A stretch of DNA of 36,887 nt from Rhodanobacteraceae bacterium (GTDB lineage Bacteria > Pseudomonadota > Gammaproteobacteria > Xanthomonadales > Xanthomonadaceae): positions 1 through 36,887 of the forward strand of contig JACKOX010000030.1 of assembly GCA_024233975.1 (NCBI GenBank), written 5' to 3'. Within the stretch, counting starts at the first letter, position 1. Each line of letters opens with the position of its first letter. Made by a program: the position numbers and the translations under genes. The notes under the pieces are model-generated. The model was given only the letters and a program-made list of their open reading frames with translations, did not search any database and was not told the DNA's origin. Below, in pieces: positions 8,401 to 16,202 of the stretch.

Positions 8401-9568
8401 GCGCCCAGATCGCCATGCCCTGGTCGGGCGCCGCACCGCCAGTGACCACGAGGTTGCCCAATGGCAGCGCGAACTGGCTGGTGCTGATCCGCGTGCCGCT
8501 GCCATAGCTGTTCGACCAGTCCAGCTCGTTGTCCAGCTGCAGCACAGACTGGAAGGTGCGCATGTCCACCTTGTGGCTACCGATGAAGGCGTACTCGTCC
8601 TGGAACTGCGCGTACATCGCCTCGTCGCCGGGCAGCGGCACGTCGGCGAGGAATCGCAGGTCGCTGGGATCGGTGGCGTCGACCACGCGCATGCCGTTGC
8701 CGGCGGTGCGGTAGGGAAACACGATGTAGAGCTTGCCGTCGCCGCCCCAGAGTTCCGGCCAGTAGCCGCCGGGCGAGCCATCCTTGAGCACATCGAGCAG
8801 CACCGGGTTGCTGGGGTCGGAGACGTCGTAGGTAGCGACGCCGCTGCGCTCCTGCGTCGAGGCGTAGATCAGCAGATTGCCGAGCAGGAAGGGCTGGCCG
8901 AGCACGCCGGTCAGGCTGCGGTGGTCCCATTCGGCCAGCGTATTGTTCCAGTCGTCCAGCGCGATACGCGCATTGCCTTCCGGCGCGCTGTAGGTCCAGA
9001 AACTGGCTGGAAGAATCCATGGTGCGAACAGGCAGCCGCGAACGCCGGCGCAGACGAAGTCCGGGTTGCTGGTGCGCAGCACGCCGCCCCCGGGATTGGC
9101 CTCGAACGCCCACGGCTCCAGCATCGGATCCCAGTCGCGGTTGTCGCCGATGCTGAGCCAGTTGCCGTTCTTGAAATAGCCGTGAGCCTCGATCGGCATC
9201 GGCGTCACACCCCATTGCGCCAGCTCGACCGGATCGGCGAGGTTGGCCGGCGTGCTGATGTCCCAGGTTCGCACCTGCAAGTCCGAGCCCGGGTTGCTCG
9301 AAGGTGCTTCGGGCACGGTGAACAGCACGCCGTTGTGGTAGGCGATGATCGCCGTGCGGCCCTGGTTCGGCGCGATGTTGCCGGCGATGCGCTCGCCCGG
9401 CGTACGCGCCACGTTGGGGAAGCCAGCCGGCACCGTGGGATTGCTGTGCTGCGCGAAGCTGATGGCCGGGACGATACCCAGCAAGAGCCCCAGGGCGTGT
9501 CGAAGGCGAAGCGAGCAAGGAGCAGTCAGGTGGTGGTTCTGGCTGGGCATGGCGGTGGCGTCCGTCAT
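5426..9568 (-). CDS. Exported multidomain beta-propeller/PKD/di-haem cytochrome (MauG/CCP-like) with inserted carbohydrate-binding-like module
   Basis: A 1380-residue exported protein. The ATG at 9568 follows an AGGGGA ribosome-binding site at 8 bp. The signal peptide probably ends at SFA|QHS. Domains in order: LVIVD-type propeller (about 50-415, e.g. VATYDVSDPSNPV), Ig-like Big_5 domain (about 420-503), PKD domain (about 515-600, FDFGDG), a second YVTN-type propeller (about 610-965), then a di-haem cytochrome c peroxidase/MauG-like region. CATCH (988-992) and CADCH (1120-1124) are the two haem c sites. After TAPYFHDGSAPTLEDVF the cytochrome fold is interrupted by about 130 residues that look like a CBM6/35 module (LQAEDGAISGG, VEFAGIDGGSGD, MNTLRIES). 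It then resumes with GALDGADRDALLAYLRQLDG. The last residues are SVFRNGFESP. It should act in the periplasm or outside; the redox substrate is unknown. Part of a minus-strand group with DUF4124 and YiiX-like genes. Confidence 0.88.
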   Translation of the reverse strand: MTDATAMPSQNHHLTAPCSLRLRHALGLLLGIVPAISFAQHSNPTVPAGFPNVARTPGERIAGNIAPNQGRTAIIAYHNGVLFTVPEAPSSNPGSDLQVRTWDISTPANLADPVELAQWGVTPMPIEAHGYFKNGNWLSIGDNRDWDPMLEPWAFEANPGGGVLRTSNPDFVCAGVRGCLFAPWILPASFWTYSAPEGNARIALDDWNNTLAEWDHRSLTGVLGQPFLLGNLLIYASTQERSGVATYDVSDPSNPVLLDVLKDGSPGGYWPELWGGDGKLYIVFPYRTAGNGMRVVDATDPSDLRFLADVPLPGDEAMYAQFQDEYAFIGSHKVDMRTFQSVLQLDNELDWSNSYGSGTRISTSQFALPLGNLVVTGGAAPDQGMAIWAHQAEPDTRGPYVGYHIPRAGQANWPTNRLPVSLLIHETLETPTIINGDTFIVRPLGGGFVAGQITFSFDDVLTFTPDAPWQANTTYEVVIPAGGIKDAAGNGIDGYQFTFSTGASVGGNHAPSIQSLTATPQPLSPGGSLTASANATDADSDPLEYRFDFGDGSPKTAWSASTSAMHSYAEAGHFHVTVQVRDDENAIASRARRITVANAPSDTTTQSAPLVCADASRRVFTINPDNDTLAAVDADTLAVQYEVPVCDDPRSITLAGDNLWIACHGDDGIDVRSAASGVLVEHLDTGYGSAPSDIAATPGGDNVYVSLHGPGVLRRYDASTRGATGLLTLGQTAGALAINGDGSRVYVARQISAENDAEIWEVNTAGGMSLQRTLRVRRFGGDENADGTGSGRGVANNLRSLSIARDGQSLWFAANKANTERGLSFSDDLDEDNTVRNVLVGVNLADGSLLRQVDIDNSDSASAVALSPFGDDLLVALQGNNEVAVFDALNVANAAGSGGMTTRLAAGLAPQGVCADATTGRSFVKNLMDRSLSVLETADLFDAGDISVSGSTVPTVSSEVMPASVLAGKRIFYNASDPRMSAEGYLSCATCHLDGGHDGRTWDFTGRGEGLRNTTTLRGRAGMAQGNVHWSGNFDEIQDFEHDIRGPFGGAGFMDDADFALANSPLGPNKAGYSVDLDALADYVSSLGHDHLPRSPFRNPDGSLTSEAEAGRSVFQQQGCADCHGGTEFTDSEVGPGNLHNVGTLRSSSGQRLGGPLTGIDTPSLLGVWNTAPYFHDGSAPTLEDVFTVAGGPVLQAEDGAISGGASMTPDLVWLWTDDSMKSRAGVDFSVAGNAVEFAGIDGGSGDTGAVELRYSAGYQALQSFTITVSGIGYPVQLPNTGNNPGWQHNRWQRFRLENVAFAPGMNTLRIESTANVSTTIDEVQISRPADLAASEPHRRVGALDGADRDALLAYLRQLDGNSLSAPTGNSVFRNGFESP

Positions 9569-9686
9569 CGGCAGTTTCCCCTGATAACGGAATGCTGCCA
9601 CGAAAACGACATGCCAGCCGAGATTGTTGCTCGAGACGTGCTTGCCGGCGAGCTGCGATCAAACTTGGTTGTGCGTCTGATCGCTG

Positions 9687-10367
9687 CTACGGAGCCGTGT
9701 TTGACAAGTTGACGATGTTCGTCACGGCCGTCCGATAGGCTGGAGATTGCAAGTCGTTGGTGAGTACCGTGAAGTTGATCAGCACCTGACCGACGATGAC
9801 GGCGCCCGCGCTCATGTAGGCGTATTCGCCATCCGGCAGCTTGTCGAGGCTGGCAAGGGATTCATCCTTGAACGCGAAATGTGCGCCCAAACCACCCGGA
9901 ATATTCGGCGTGCTGAATGGGAACAACTTGCTGCGCCGGCTGTTGGGATCGTTCTCGTGTTCGGAGGCGATGCCGGTCATGACCCTGGCAAGCAGCTGCT
10001 CGGGTTGGTCCACCGGCTCGGGGATCGGGATGAAGGTCATGTCCAGGGACATGCCGCCGTTGGCCGATCGGGCGCTCAGCGTCGGCGCCTGGATGCCCGG
10101 CGGCGTCCTCACGCTGCCGTGCCAGGCGGCAGGCAGGCTGATGACAAAGTGATCGGTAGCGCCGACCTGCACCTCGATGCGCTCCTGCGGCCCGCTGCCG
10201 TCGGCGATGTGCTTCGGGATGTCGCCGGTACGGGTTTCGGACGGACAGGGCGCGTCCTGGTAGATGGTCTTGCCCGACGCGTCGATGCATTTGTGAACGG
10301 CGGCGACTGACGGACTGGCCGCAAGCAGCAGGGCCAGCGTGGCCGGCAGGAAAGCGAATCGATTCAA
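9687..10367 (-). CDS. Exported DUF4124-domain protein
   Basis: A 226-residue protein with an N-terminal signal peptide (about 22 residues, hydrophobic LPATLALLLAA). It is followed by a DUF4124 domain: VHKCIDASGKTIYQDAPCP matches the family pattern of a small beta domain with two cysteines, common in Xanthomonadales and other proteobacteria and of unknown function. The remaining 170 residues are not recognised; they are beta-rich (DHFVISLPAAWHG, LSLDMTFIPIP-like strands). The start is TTG at 10367, 7 bp behind GGAAG, because no ATG or GTG gives a signal peptide in this frame. The long upstream extension of the frame is a shadow of the next gene. It lies upstream of the large cytochrome gene on the same strand with a 118-bp gap. 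Confidence 0.78.
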   Translation of the reverse strand: MNRFAFLPATLALLLAASPSVAAVHKCIDASGKTIYQDAPCPSETRTGDIPKHIADGSGPQERIEVQVGATDHFVISLPAAWHGSVRTPPGIQAPTLSARSANGGMSLDMTFIPIPEPVDQPEQLLARVMTGIASEHENDPNSRRSKLFPFSTPNIPGGLGAHFAFKDESLASLDKLPDGEYAYMSAGAVIVGQVLINFTVLTNDLQSPAYRTAVTNIVNLSNTAP

Positions 10368-10385
10368 GAGTGGTCTTCCATGAGC

Positions 10386-10428
10386 AAAAGAATGGCGCGG
10401 GAATGCTAGCGAGCACATCCCGCGCCAT
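10386..10428 (-). terminator. Intrinsic terminator for the Bax-inhibitor-like gene
   Basis: Perfect 11-bp arms (ATGGCGCGGGA at 10392-10402 and TCCCGCGCCAT at 10418-10428) enclose a small inner TGCT/AGCA stem. On the minus strand the hairpin is followed by TCTTTTG, a short U-rich tract. It lies 46 bp past the stop of the 10475-11221 gene and before the TTG start of the DUF4124 gene, so it should separate the two transcripts. Confidence 0.7.
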
Positions 10429-10474
10429 GGCAGGCAAATCCTGCTGGTTGCAGTGACAGCTCGGGCGTGAGCCG

Positions 10475-11221
10475 TCAGTCGCGCAGCTTGGACAGCAGGC
10501 GCAGGAACTCGATGTACAGCCAGACCAGGGTGACGGTCAGGCCGAAGGCGCCGTACCACTCCATGAACTTCGGCGCGCCCTTTTCCGAACCCTGCTCGAT
10601 GAAGTCGAAGTCGAGGATCAGGTTCAGCGCGGCCACGCCGACCACCAGCAGACTGAAGCCGATGCCGATCATGCCGCTGCCGTGGATGTAGGGGATGTCC
10701 ATGCCGAAGAAGCGCAGGCCCATCGTTGCGAGATAGATCAGGAAGATGCCACCGGTGGCCGCGACCACGCCCATCCTGAACTTCTCGGTAGCGCGGATCA
10801 GGCCGCTGCGGTAGGCCATCAGCATGGCGAAGGCGGTGCCGACGGTGAGCATCACCGCCTGCATCACGATGCCCTCGTAGAACATCGCGTAGCGGGCAGA
10901 GATCGCGCCGACGAACAGGCCTTCCAGTGCCGCATACAGTGGTGCGGTGATCGGCGACCAGGCGGGCTTGAATACCGTAACTAGCCCGACAACGGCTCCG
11001 CCGATCAGGCCACCCCAGACCCACATGCTGCCACCCAGCGGGTCGGCAGCCACCTGGTTCCAGGAAAACAGCGCCGTGAGCGACAGGATCACCAGCATCA
11101 GGCCGGTCTTGTTGATGGTGCCGTTGACCGACATGGTGCTGCCATCGTCGACCACGCCGACACGGCCGCTGCCGGCGTCCAGGAAAACCTTCTCGCTCAG
11201 GGCGGGATTGCTGCTGCGCAT
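10475..11221 (-). CDS. Bax inhibitor-1/YccA family membrane protein
   Basis: A 248-residue integral membrane protein of the Bax-inhibitor-1-like superfamily, the longer BaxI_1 branch. After a soluble N-terminus of about 40 residues there are about seven hydrophobic segments, including LMLVILSLTALFSW, MWVWGGLIGGAVVGLV and the closing VTLVWLYIEFLRLLSKL. Family hallmarks are the ALEGLFVGAISARY segment and the acidic pair in ILDFDFIEQG, which in characterised homologues forms part of a pH-sensitive pore. Bacterial members are linked to membrane stress or Ca2+ leak; the exact role here is not known. The ATG at 11221 has a GGAG site 8 bp upstream. It lies 101 bp downstream of glyS and ends at a clear terminator. 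Confidence 0.88.
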   Translation of the reverse strand: MRSSNPALSEKVFLDAGSGRVGVVDDGSTMSVNGTINKTGLMLVILSLTALFSWNQVAADPLGGSMWVWGGLIGGAVVGLVTVFKPAWSPITAPLYAALEGLFVGAISARYAMFYEGIVMQAVMLTVGTAFAMLMAYRSGLIRATEKFRMGVVAATGGIFLIYLATMGLRFFGMDIPYIHGSGMIGIGFSLLVVGVAALNLILDFDFIEQGSEKGAPKFMEWYGAFGLTVTLVWLYIEFLRLLSKLRD

Positions 11222-11322
11222 GCGTTACTCCAGATGATGTCGTTGATTGTCGTGACGGCGGAATCTAGCCCGCCGTGACCGCGGCGGCAACTTTCCGCTC
11301 GCCACGGTGATTGCGGCCAATC

Positions 11323-13488
11323 TCAACCGGACAGGTGCTCGATGGCGGCGATGGCGGCGAAGCGGTCGGCAAGGCGTTTCAGCAGCGCGAGGCGGTTGCC
11401 GCGCACGGCGGCGTCCTCGGCCATGACCATCACGCCGTCGAAGAAGGCGTCCACCGCATCACGCAGCTTCGCCAGACGCTTCAACGCGCCAACGTAGTCG
11501 CGCTGCGCCAGCAGCGGATCGGTGTCGGCAATGGCCTGGTCGACGGCGGCATTGAGCACGCGCTCGGCGGTATCGCTCAGCAAGGACACGTCGACCGTTT
11601 CCGGAATCGCTTCCTCGGCCTTGCGCAGGATATTGCGGATGCGCTTGTTGGCCGCGGCGAGGCTTTCGGATTCCGGCAGCCTGGCGAATTCGGCCACAGC
11701 CTTGAGGCGGGCGTCGAAGTCGAGCAGCGAGGCTGGCTTCAGTTCGGCGACGGCGGCGAACTGCAGTGGCGTGAAACCGCGATCTGCGTAGTAGCCGCGA
11801 AGGCGGTCGAGGATGAAGTCGTAAATATGTGGTGCCAGTGTTTCTGGGACAGGCATCCAAGACCCGCCAGGGGCAGACAGAGTCTTTACGCCTTCTTCTT
11901 CCGCTTTCCCGATAGCGCTGGCGATACGACGGGTTTCAGCCGCTGCTATTGAAGTCGATACGTGTCCAATTGCAGCTTGAAGCACTGCTACCGCGTTGAG
12001 CTCAAGACCACTCTCAATGATCGTCCGCGCCAATCCCAACGCATTGCGTCGCAGCGCGAACGGATCCTTGTTGCCGGTGGGCTCAAGACCCGCGGCGAAG
12101 CCGCCAGCCAGCGTGTCCAGACGCTCGGCAATCGCCAGCAGCTGGCCGAGCTTGGAAGGCGCGATGTCGTCGGCGGCGAAGCGTGGCATCCAAGATTCAT
12201 CGATGGCATGCGCGACTTCGGTCGGCTCGCCTTCGGCGGCGGCGTAGTAGCGACCGGCGATGCCCTGCAGCTCAGGGAACTCGTTGACCATGCGCGATTG
12301 CAGGTCGGCCTTGCACAGCTCGGCGGCGCGGCGCGCCTGCGCCGGATCGACGCCGACCTCACCCGCAATCGCTTCGGCCAGCGTGGCGATGCGCGCCACT
12401 TTGTCGGCGTAGCTGCCGAGCTTGGCCTGGTAGGTGACGGTCTTCAGTCCGTCGTTCATCGAGGCCAGGCCCTGCTTCAGGTCTTCGTCGTAGAAGAACT
12501 TGGCATCGGCGAAGCGCGGACGGATCACGCGCTCGTAACCCTTCGCGATCTCGCCCGGGTCCTTCGACTCGATGTTGGCGATGCCGATGAAATGCTCGGT
12601 CAGGCGACCGCCGGCATCGCGCACGGGGAAGAACTTCTGGTTGGTCTCCATGGTGGAGATCAGCGCTTCCTGCGGCACCTTGAGGAAGGTTTCCTCGAAG
12701 CGGCAGCGCACCGCCACCGGCCATTCGTTGAGGCAGACCACCTGTTCCAGATTGTCTTCGTGGATGCGCGCCTCGGCACCGACCTCGGCGGCCGCGGCGT
12801 TCACTGCATCGACGACGCGCTGGCGGCGCTCATCGGGATCAACCAGCACATGGGCTGCGCGCATCGACTCCACGTAGTCGTCGGCGCTGGACAGCCACAC
12901 CGGCTTGTCATGATGGAAGCGATGGCCGCGACTCATGCGGTCGGCCTTGAAGCCGAACAGCTCGGCTTCGGCGATGTCCTCGCCGAACAGCACCACCAGC
13001 CAGTGCAGCGGGCGGGCGAAACCGTGGTCGCGGTTGCCCCAGCGCATCGGCTTGGGGATCGGCAGCGACTTCACTGCTTCCGCCAGCACCTCGCCAAGCA
13101 GGTCGATGGTGTTGGCGCCCGGCTTCACCGAACGGAAGGCAAAGCGCTCGCCCTTCTGGTCGGTGACGCGGTCGAGCTCATTCCATTCGACGCCACACTT
13201 GCTGGCGAAGCCCTGCAGTGCCTTGGTCGGATTGCCGTCGGCGTCCAGCGCGATGTTGGCGTAGGGGCCGAGCATTTCGCTGTGCTGCTCGGGCTGCGTG
13301 GCAGCGACATCGGCCACGGTGACGGCGAGACGACGCGGCGAATGCAGCGTGCGCGCATCACCGTGTTCGACGCCGCGACTGTCCAATGCGGCGACCACAC
13401 CGTCGGTCAGCGCCTGCGCCAGACCGGGCAGCGCCTTGACCGGCAGCTCCTCGGTGCCGAGTTCGATCAGGAGGGTTTGTCTGCTCAT
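11323..13488 (-). CDS. glyS: Glycyl-tRNA synthetase beta subunit
   Basis: A 721-residue beta subunit of the alpha2beta2 bacterial glycyl-tRNA synthetase. It recognises tRNA-Gly and helps charge it with glycine in the cytoplasm. The start is ATG at 13488 (MSRQTLLIELGTEELP, the conserved N-terminus), overlapping the glyQ stop as TAATG, so the two are translationally coupled. Recognisable family segments are the RRLAVTVADV region (about 55), METNQKFFPV and the C-terminal anticodon-binding helical domain (KRIRNILRK, FFDGVMVMAEDAAVRGNRLALL). It is slightly longer than the E. coli protein (689). The in-frame extension upstream of 13488 lies inside glyQ and was rejected. Confidence 0.97.
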   Translation of the reverse strand: MSRQTLLIELGTEELPVKALPGLAQALTDGVVAALDSRGVEHGDARTLHSPRRLAVTVADVAATQPEQHSEMLGPYANIALDADGNPTKALQGFASKCGVEWNELDRVTDQKGERFAFRSVKPGANTIDLLGEVLAEAVKSLPIPKPMRWGNRDHGFARPLHWLVVLFGEDIAEAELFGFKADRMSRGHRFHHDKPVWLSSADDYVESMRAAHVLVDPDERRQRVVDAVNAAAAEVGAEARIHEDNLEQVVCLNEWPVAVRCRFEETFLKVPQEALISTMETNQKFFPVRDAGGRLTEHFIGIANIESKDPGEIAKGYERVIRPRFADAKFFYDEDLKQGLASMNDGLKTVTYQAKLGSYADKVARIATLAEAIAGEVGVDPAQARRAAELCKADLQSRMVNEFPELQGIAGRYYAAAEGEPTEVAHAIDESWMPRFAADDIAPSKLGQLLAIAERLDTLAGGFAAGLEPTGNKDPFALRRNALGLARTIIESGLELNAVAVLQAAIGHVSTSIAAAETRRIASAIGKAEEEGVKTLSAPGGSWMPVPETLAPHIYDFILDRLRGYYADRGFTPLQFAAVAELKPASLLDFDARLKAVAEFARLPESESLAAANKRIRNILRKAEEAIPETVDVSLLSDTAERVLNAAVDQAIADTDPLLAQRDYVGALKRLAKLRDAVDAFFDGVMVMAEDAAVRGNRLALLKRLADRFAAIAAIEHLSG

Positions 13489-14417
13489 TACGCGGCCTCC
13501 GACTTGGCGGCGGCCTTGAGGCCCGGGAAGCCCAGCTTCTCGCGCTGCGCGTAGTAGGCCTCGGCCACGCTGCGCGCCAGGTTGCGCACGCGCAGGATGT
13601 AGCGCTGGCGCTCGGTGACCGAAATCGCGCGGCGGGCGTCGAGCAGGTTGAAGCTGTGCGACGCCTTCATTACCTGCTCGTAGGCCGGCAGCGGCAGGCC
13701 CAGTTCGACCAGCTTCAGTGCTTCGGTCTCGCACTCGTCAAAGTGGCGGAAAAGCACCTCGACGTTGGCGTGCTCGAAGTTGTACGTGCTCTGCTCGACC
13801 TCGTTCTGGTGGTAGACGTCGCGGTAGTGCACCGGCTGGCCATCCGGGCCGTGCGTCCACACCAGATCGAACACGTTGTCGACGTTCTGCAGGTACATGC
13901 ACAGGCGCTCGAGGCCGTAGGTGATCTCGCCCAGCACCGGCTTGCACTCCAGGCCGCCGGCCTGCTGGAAATAGGTGAACTGGGTGACTTCCATGCCGTT
14001 CAGCCAGACTTCCCAGCCAAGGCCCCAGGCGCCCAGTGTCGGCGATTCCCAGTTGTCCTCGACCAGGCGCAGGTCGTGCACCAGCGGATCGATGCCGAGG
14101 CGCTTCAGCGATTCGAAGTACAGTTCGACGATGTTGTCCGGGTTCGGCTTCATCACCACCTGGTACTGGTAGTAGCGCTGCAGCCGGTTGGGGTTCTCGC
14201 CATAGCGGCCATCGGTCGGGCGGCGGCAGGGCTGGACGTAGGCGGCATTCCACGGCTCGGGGCCGAGCGCGCGTAGGAATGTGGCCGGATGGAAGGTGCC
14301 GGCACCGACTTCGAGGTCGAGCGGCTGGATCAGCACGCAGCCCTGTTCGGCCCAGTATTCGTTGAGGCGCTGGATGAGCTGCTGGAACGTCGGTGGTTGG
14401 AGCTGCGGTGCGGACAT
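13488..14417 (-). CDS. glyQ: Glycyl-tRNA synthetase alpha subunit
   Basis: A 309-residue catalytic subunit of the tetrameric glycyl-tRNA synthetase, a class II aminoacyl-tRNA synthetase. The family is almost invariant and the sequence carries its signatures: FQQLIQRLNEYWAEQGC near the N-terminus, EVGAGTFHPATFLRALGPEP (about 36-55), CRRPTDGRYGENPNRLQ, FESLKRLGIDPLVHDLR and GLEVTQ-type motif GMEVTQFTYFQQ. ATG at 14417 gives the usual N-terminus (MSAPQLQPPTFQ) and family length (about 303). First gene of glyQ-glyS, divergent from the amidotransferase gene with a 60-bp spacer. Confidence 0.97.
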   Translation of the reverse strand: MSAPQLQPPTFQQLIQRLNEYWAEQGCVLIQPLDLEVGAGTFHPATFLRALGPEPWNAAYVQPCRRPTDGRYGENPNRLQRYYQYQVVMKPNPDNIVELYFESLKRLGIDPLVHDLRLVEDNWESPTLGAWGLGWEVWLNGMEVTQFTYFQQAGGLECKPVLGEITYGLERLCMYLQNVDNVFDLVWTHGPDGQPVHYRDVYHQNEVEQSTYNFEHANVEVLFRHFDECETEALKLVELGLPLPAYEQVMKASHSFNLLDARRAISVTERQRYILRVRNLARSVAEAYYAQREKLGFPGLKAAAKSEAA

Positions 14418-14445
14418 GGCGGAGAGCACGGCGGAAAAGCGGGCT

Positions 14446-14451
14446 AGTATA
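14446..14451 (-). promoter_or_regulatory. Possible -10 element for glyQ
   Basis: Read on the minus strand this is TATACT, a five-of-six match to TATAAT, about 30 bp before the glyQ ATG. No good -35 lies at 16-18 bp. The same bases read TAGTATAGC on the plus strand and may also serve the divergent amidotransferase gene. Confidence 0.35.
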
Positions 14452-14477
14452 GCGGCCGCGCGTCCTGGGAGCCTTGA

Positions 14478-15212
14478 ATGTCGTTGGATCGCCCTTTCCT
14501 GATCATCGAAACCGGTCGGCCGGTGCGGCCGCTGCGCCGTCACGGCAGCTTTGCGCACTGGATTCGTCACGCCGCGCGGCTGACCCGCGATCGCGGCGTG
14601 GCCTGCAACGTGGAGGCCGGCGATGCGCTGCCCGGTTCGGTCGAAGGCTTCGCTGGCGCCATCATCAGCGGCTCACCGGCCATGGTCACCGAGCGCCTGG
14701 ACTGGAGCGAAGCGACGGCGGGCTGGCTGCGGGAGGCTGCCGGCGCCGGCCTGCCGCTGTTCGGTATCTGCTATGGCCATCAGCTGCTCGCGCATGCCTT
14801 TGGTGGCCGCGTGGACGACAACCCCAAGGGCCGCGAAATGGGCACGGTGGACGTGCACTGCGAGTCTGTCGCTGCGGATGATCGCCTGTTCCGGGGCCTG
14901 CTGAGTCCGTTCCGTGCCCAGGTCAGCCACCTGCAGACGGTGACCTCACCGCCGCCCGAGGCGACGGTGCTGGCGACCTCCTCGCTGGACGACTGCCAGG
15001 CATTCCGCCTGGGTGATCGGGTCTGGGGTGTGCAGTTCCACCCGGAGTTCTCCGCGACGATCACCGCCGGCTACGTGCAGGCGCGTGCCGCGCGCATCCG
15101 CGAGGAAGGCCACGATCCCGTCGCCATTCTTGCCGACATCGGCGCCGCGCCGCTGGCGCGGCAGGTGCTGCGGCGCTTCGTGCGCTTTGCCGATACCATG
15201 CGGCCCAATTGA
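14478..15212 (+). CDS. Class I glutamine amidotransferase (GMP-synthase-like GATase domain)
   Basis: A 244-residue stand-alone class I glutamine amidotransferase. The triad is visible: nucleophile Cys98 in LFGICYGHQLLA, His188 and Glu190 in GVQFHPEF. The oxyanion-side motif IISGSPAMV (about 62-70) is also present. Such proteins hydrolyse glutamine and pass ammonia to a partner, or have become gamma-glutamyl hydrolases; PuuD- or YfeJ-like roles are possible and the sequence does not decide. No synthetase partner is adjacent. ATG at 14478 follows GGGAG at 5 bp. It is followed after 15 bp by a membrane-protein gene, probably in the same operon. Confidence 0.9.
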   Translation: MSLDRPFLIIETGRPVRPLRRHGSFAHWIRHAARLTRDRGVACNVEAGDALPGSVEGFAGAIISGSPAMVTERLDWSEATAGWLREAAGAGLPLFGICYGHQLLAHAFGGRVDDNPKGREMGTVDVHCESVAADDRLFRGLLSPFRAQVSHLQTVTSPPPEATVLATSSLDDCQAFRLGDRVWGVQFHPEFSATITAGYVQARAARIREEGHDPVAILADIGAAPLARQVLRRFVRFADTMRPN

Positions 15213-15227
15213 TCGAGGAAGCAGCGG

Positions 15228-16094
15228 ATGCACAGGAAAGTCGAAGCGGGTCGCGGCGCGGGATGGATCGTGGATGGGCTTGGGCGATTGAATCGGCATG
15301 GTGGTGTGTTTGCCGGTATAGGACTGTTGCTCGGAGCAATGAGCGCATTGCCGGGATTTGCCCAGTTGCTTGGGCCATTGGCCGGTGCGTTGATCGAGCT
15401 GGCACTTGCGCTGGTATTCGCGCTGCTGGGTCCTGTATTCCATGCTGGGATGGTCAGTGCCTTTGATATCAGCCATCGGGGAGGAGTGCCCGGCGTCGGC
15501 CAGCTGTTTGATGGCTTCCGCCGACCCGGGGCGTTGGCAAGACTGGCACCGGTAGTGCTGGTGCTGTTGATGGTGATGATTGGCGCGCTGGTCGTCGTCC
15601 TAATCTCAATGGGTCCGACGCTTTTCGGCATGATGGAGGACGGCGGCGAACCCAAGCCGGATCAGATCCTGGCACTGCTGCTGCCATTGGGCTTGATGTT
15701 CGTGGTGCTGTTCCCATTGGCCGTTCTGTTTGGCTGGATGGTCTTCCTGGCCATCCCCCGCGCCATGCTGGGCGGCGTTCCTGGTTTCACCGCGTTGCGC
15801 GAGTCGCTGGGTGCCATTGGTGCCAACATTGGCGCCTTCATCATCAATTTCCTGTGCTGGATCGCTTTAATGATGGTGATGCTGCTGCCCATGATGCTGG
15901 TTACGATGGTGTTTGCCGCGGTGTTCAGCGGAAACGGGACGATGCAGATGCTTTCACAAATGATCGTCAGTGCGCTGTTCGGTGCGGTCTACGCGGTGGC
16001 GTACACGGCATCGATGTACCAGGCTTGGCTGGAAATCTATGCGCCGGAATCAGATGCAGCTGACCTAGCGGCATCGGTCGCCGTCGAGGTCTGA
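15228..16094 (+). CDS. BPSS1780-type multi-pass membrane protein (paralogue 1)
   Basis: A 288-residue integral membrane protein with about six hydrophobic segments (first about 28-50, last about 240-265) and a short acidic C-terminus. It resembles the COG5473/BPSS1780 family of unknown function. The segment IPRAMLGG followed by ESLGAIGANIGAF is shared in pattern with the next gene (IPRVMFDS, ESLGTVKSNLFAF), so the two are paralogues. ATG at 15228 has GAGGA about 9 bp upstream. It lies 15 bp after the amidotransferase gene. No catalytic motif is evident. Confidence 0.82.
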   Translation: MHRKVEAGRGAGWIVDGLGRLNRHGGVFAGIGLLLGAMSALPGFAQLLGPLAGALIELALALVFALLGPVFHAGMVSAFDISHRGGVPGVGQLFDGFRRPGALARLAPVVLVLLMVMIGALVVVLISMGPTLFGMMEDGGEPKPDQILALLLPLGLMFVVLFPLAVLFGWMVFLAIPRAMLGGVPGFTALRESLGAIGANIGAFIINFLCWIALMMVMLLPMMLVTMVFAAVFSGNGTMQMLSQMIVSALFGAVYAVAYTASMYQAWLEIYAPESDAADLAASVAVEV

Positions 16095-16202
16095 CGAGTA
16101 TCGGGTCACGCCTGTTTGCGATGTGCGTCGTCGGGTCTGCCACCGGCCTGACCGGCAGACGCGCTATGCTCACCCACTCGAATCCACGCAGGGAGTCGCA
16201 GC

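Noticed and set aside
7844..9712. 622-codon open frame on the plus strand opposite the cytochrome gene
   Set aside because: It is an antisense shadow in high-GC DNA: Arg/Val/Gly-rich composition with no domain, while the opposite strand encodes clear haem, PKD and propeller domains.
10368..11024. Long N-terminal extension of the DUF4124 frame
   Set aside because: It overlaps the Bax-inhibitor gene and its terminator; the signal peptide at 10367 shows the real start.
11255..11276. ACGGCGG/CCGCCGT hairpin between glyS and the Bax-inhibitor-like gene
   Set aside because: Only 7 bp, no T-run on the minus strand; could be chance in GC-rich DNA, so not called a terminator.
11962..13554. 530-codon plus-strand frame opposite glyS
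   Set aside because: Shadow of glyS; no recognisable motif and biased composition.
14418..14477. T-box or other leader for glyQS
   Set aside because: Only 60 bp to the divergent gene and no T-box elements; such leaders are not expected in gammaproteobacteria.
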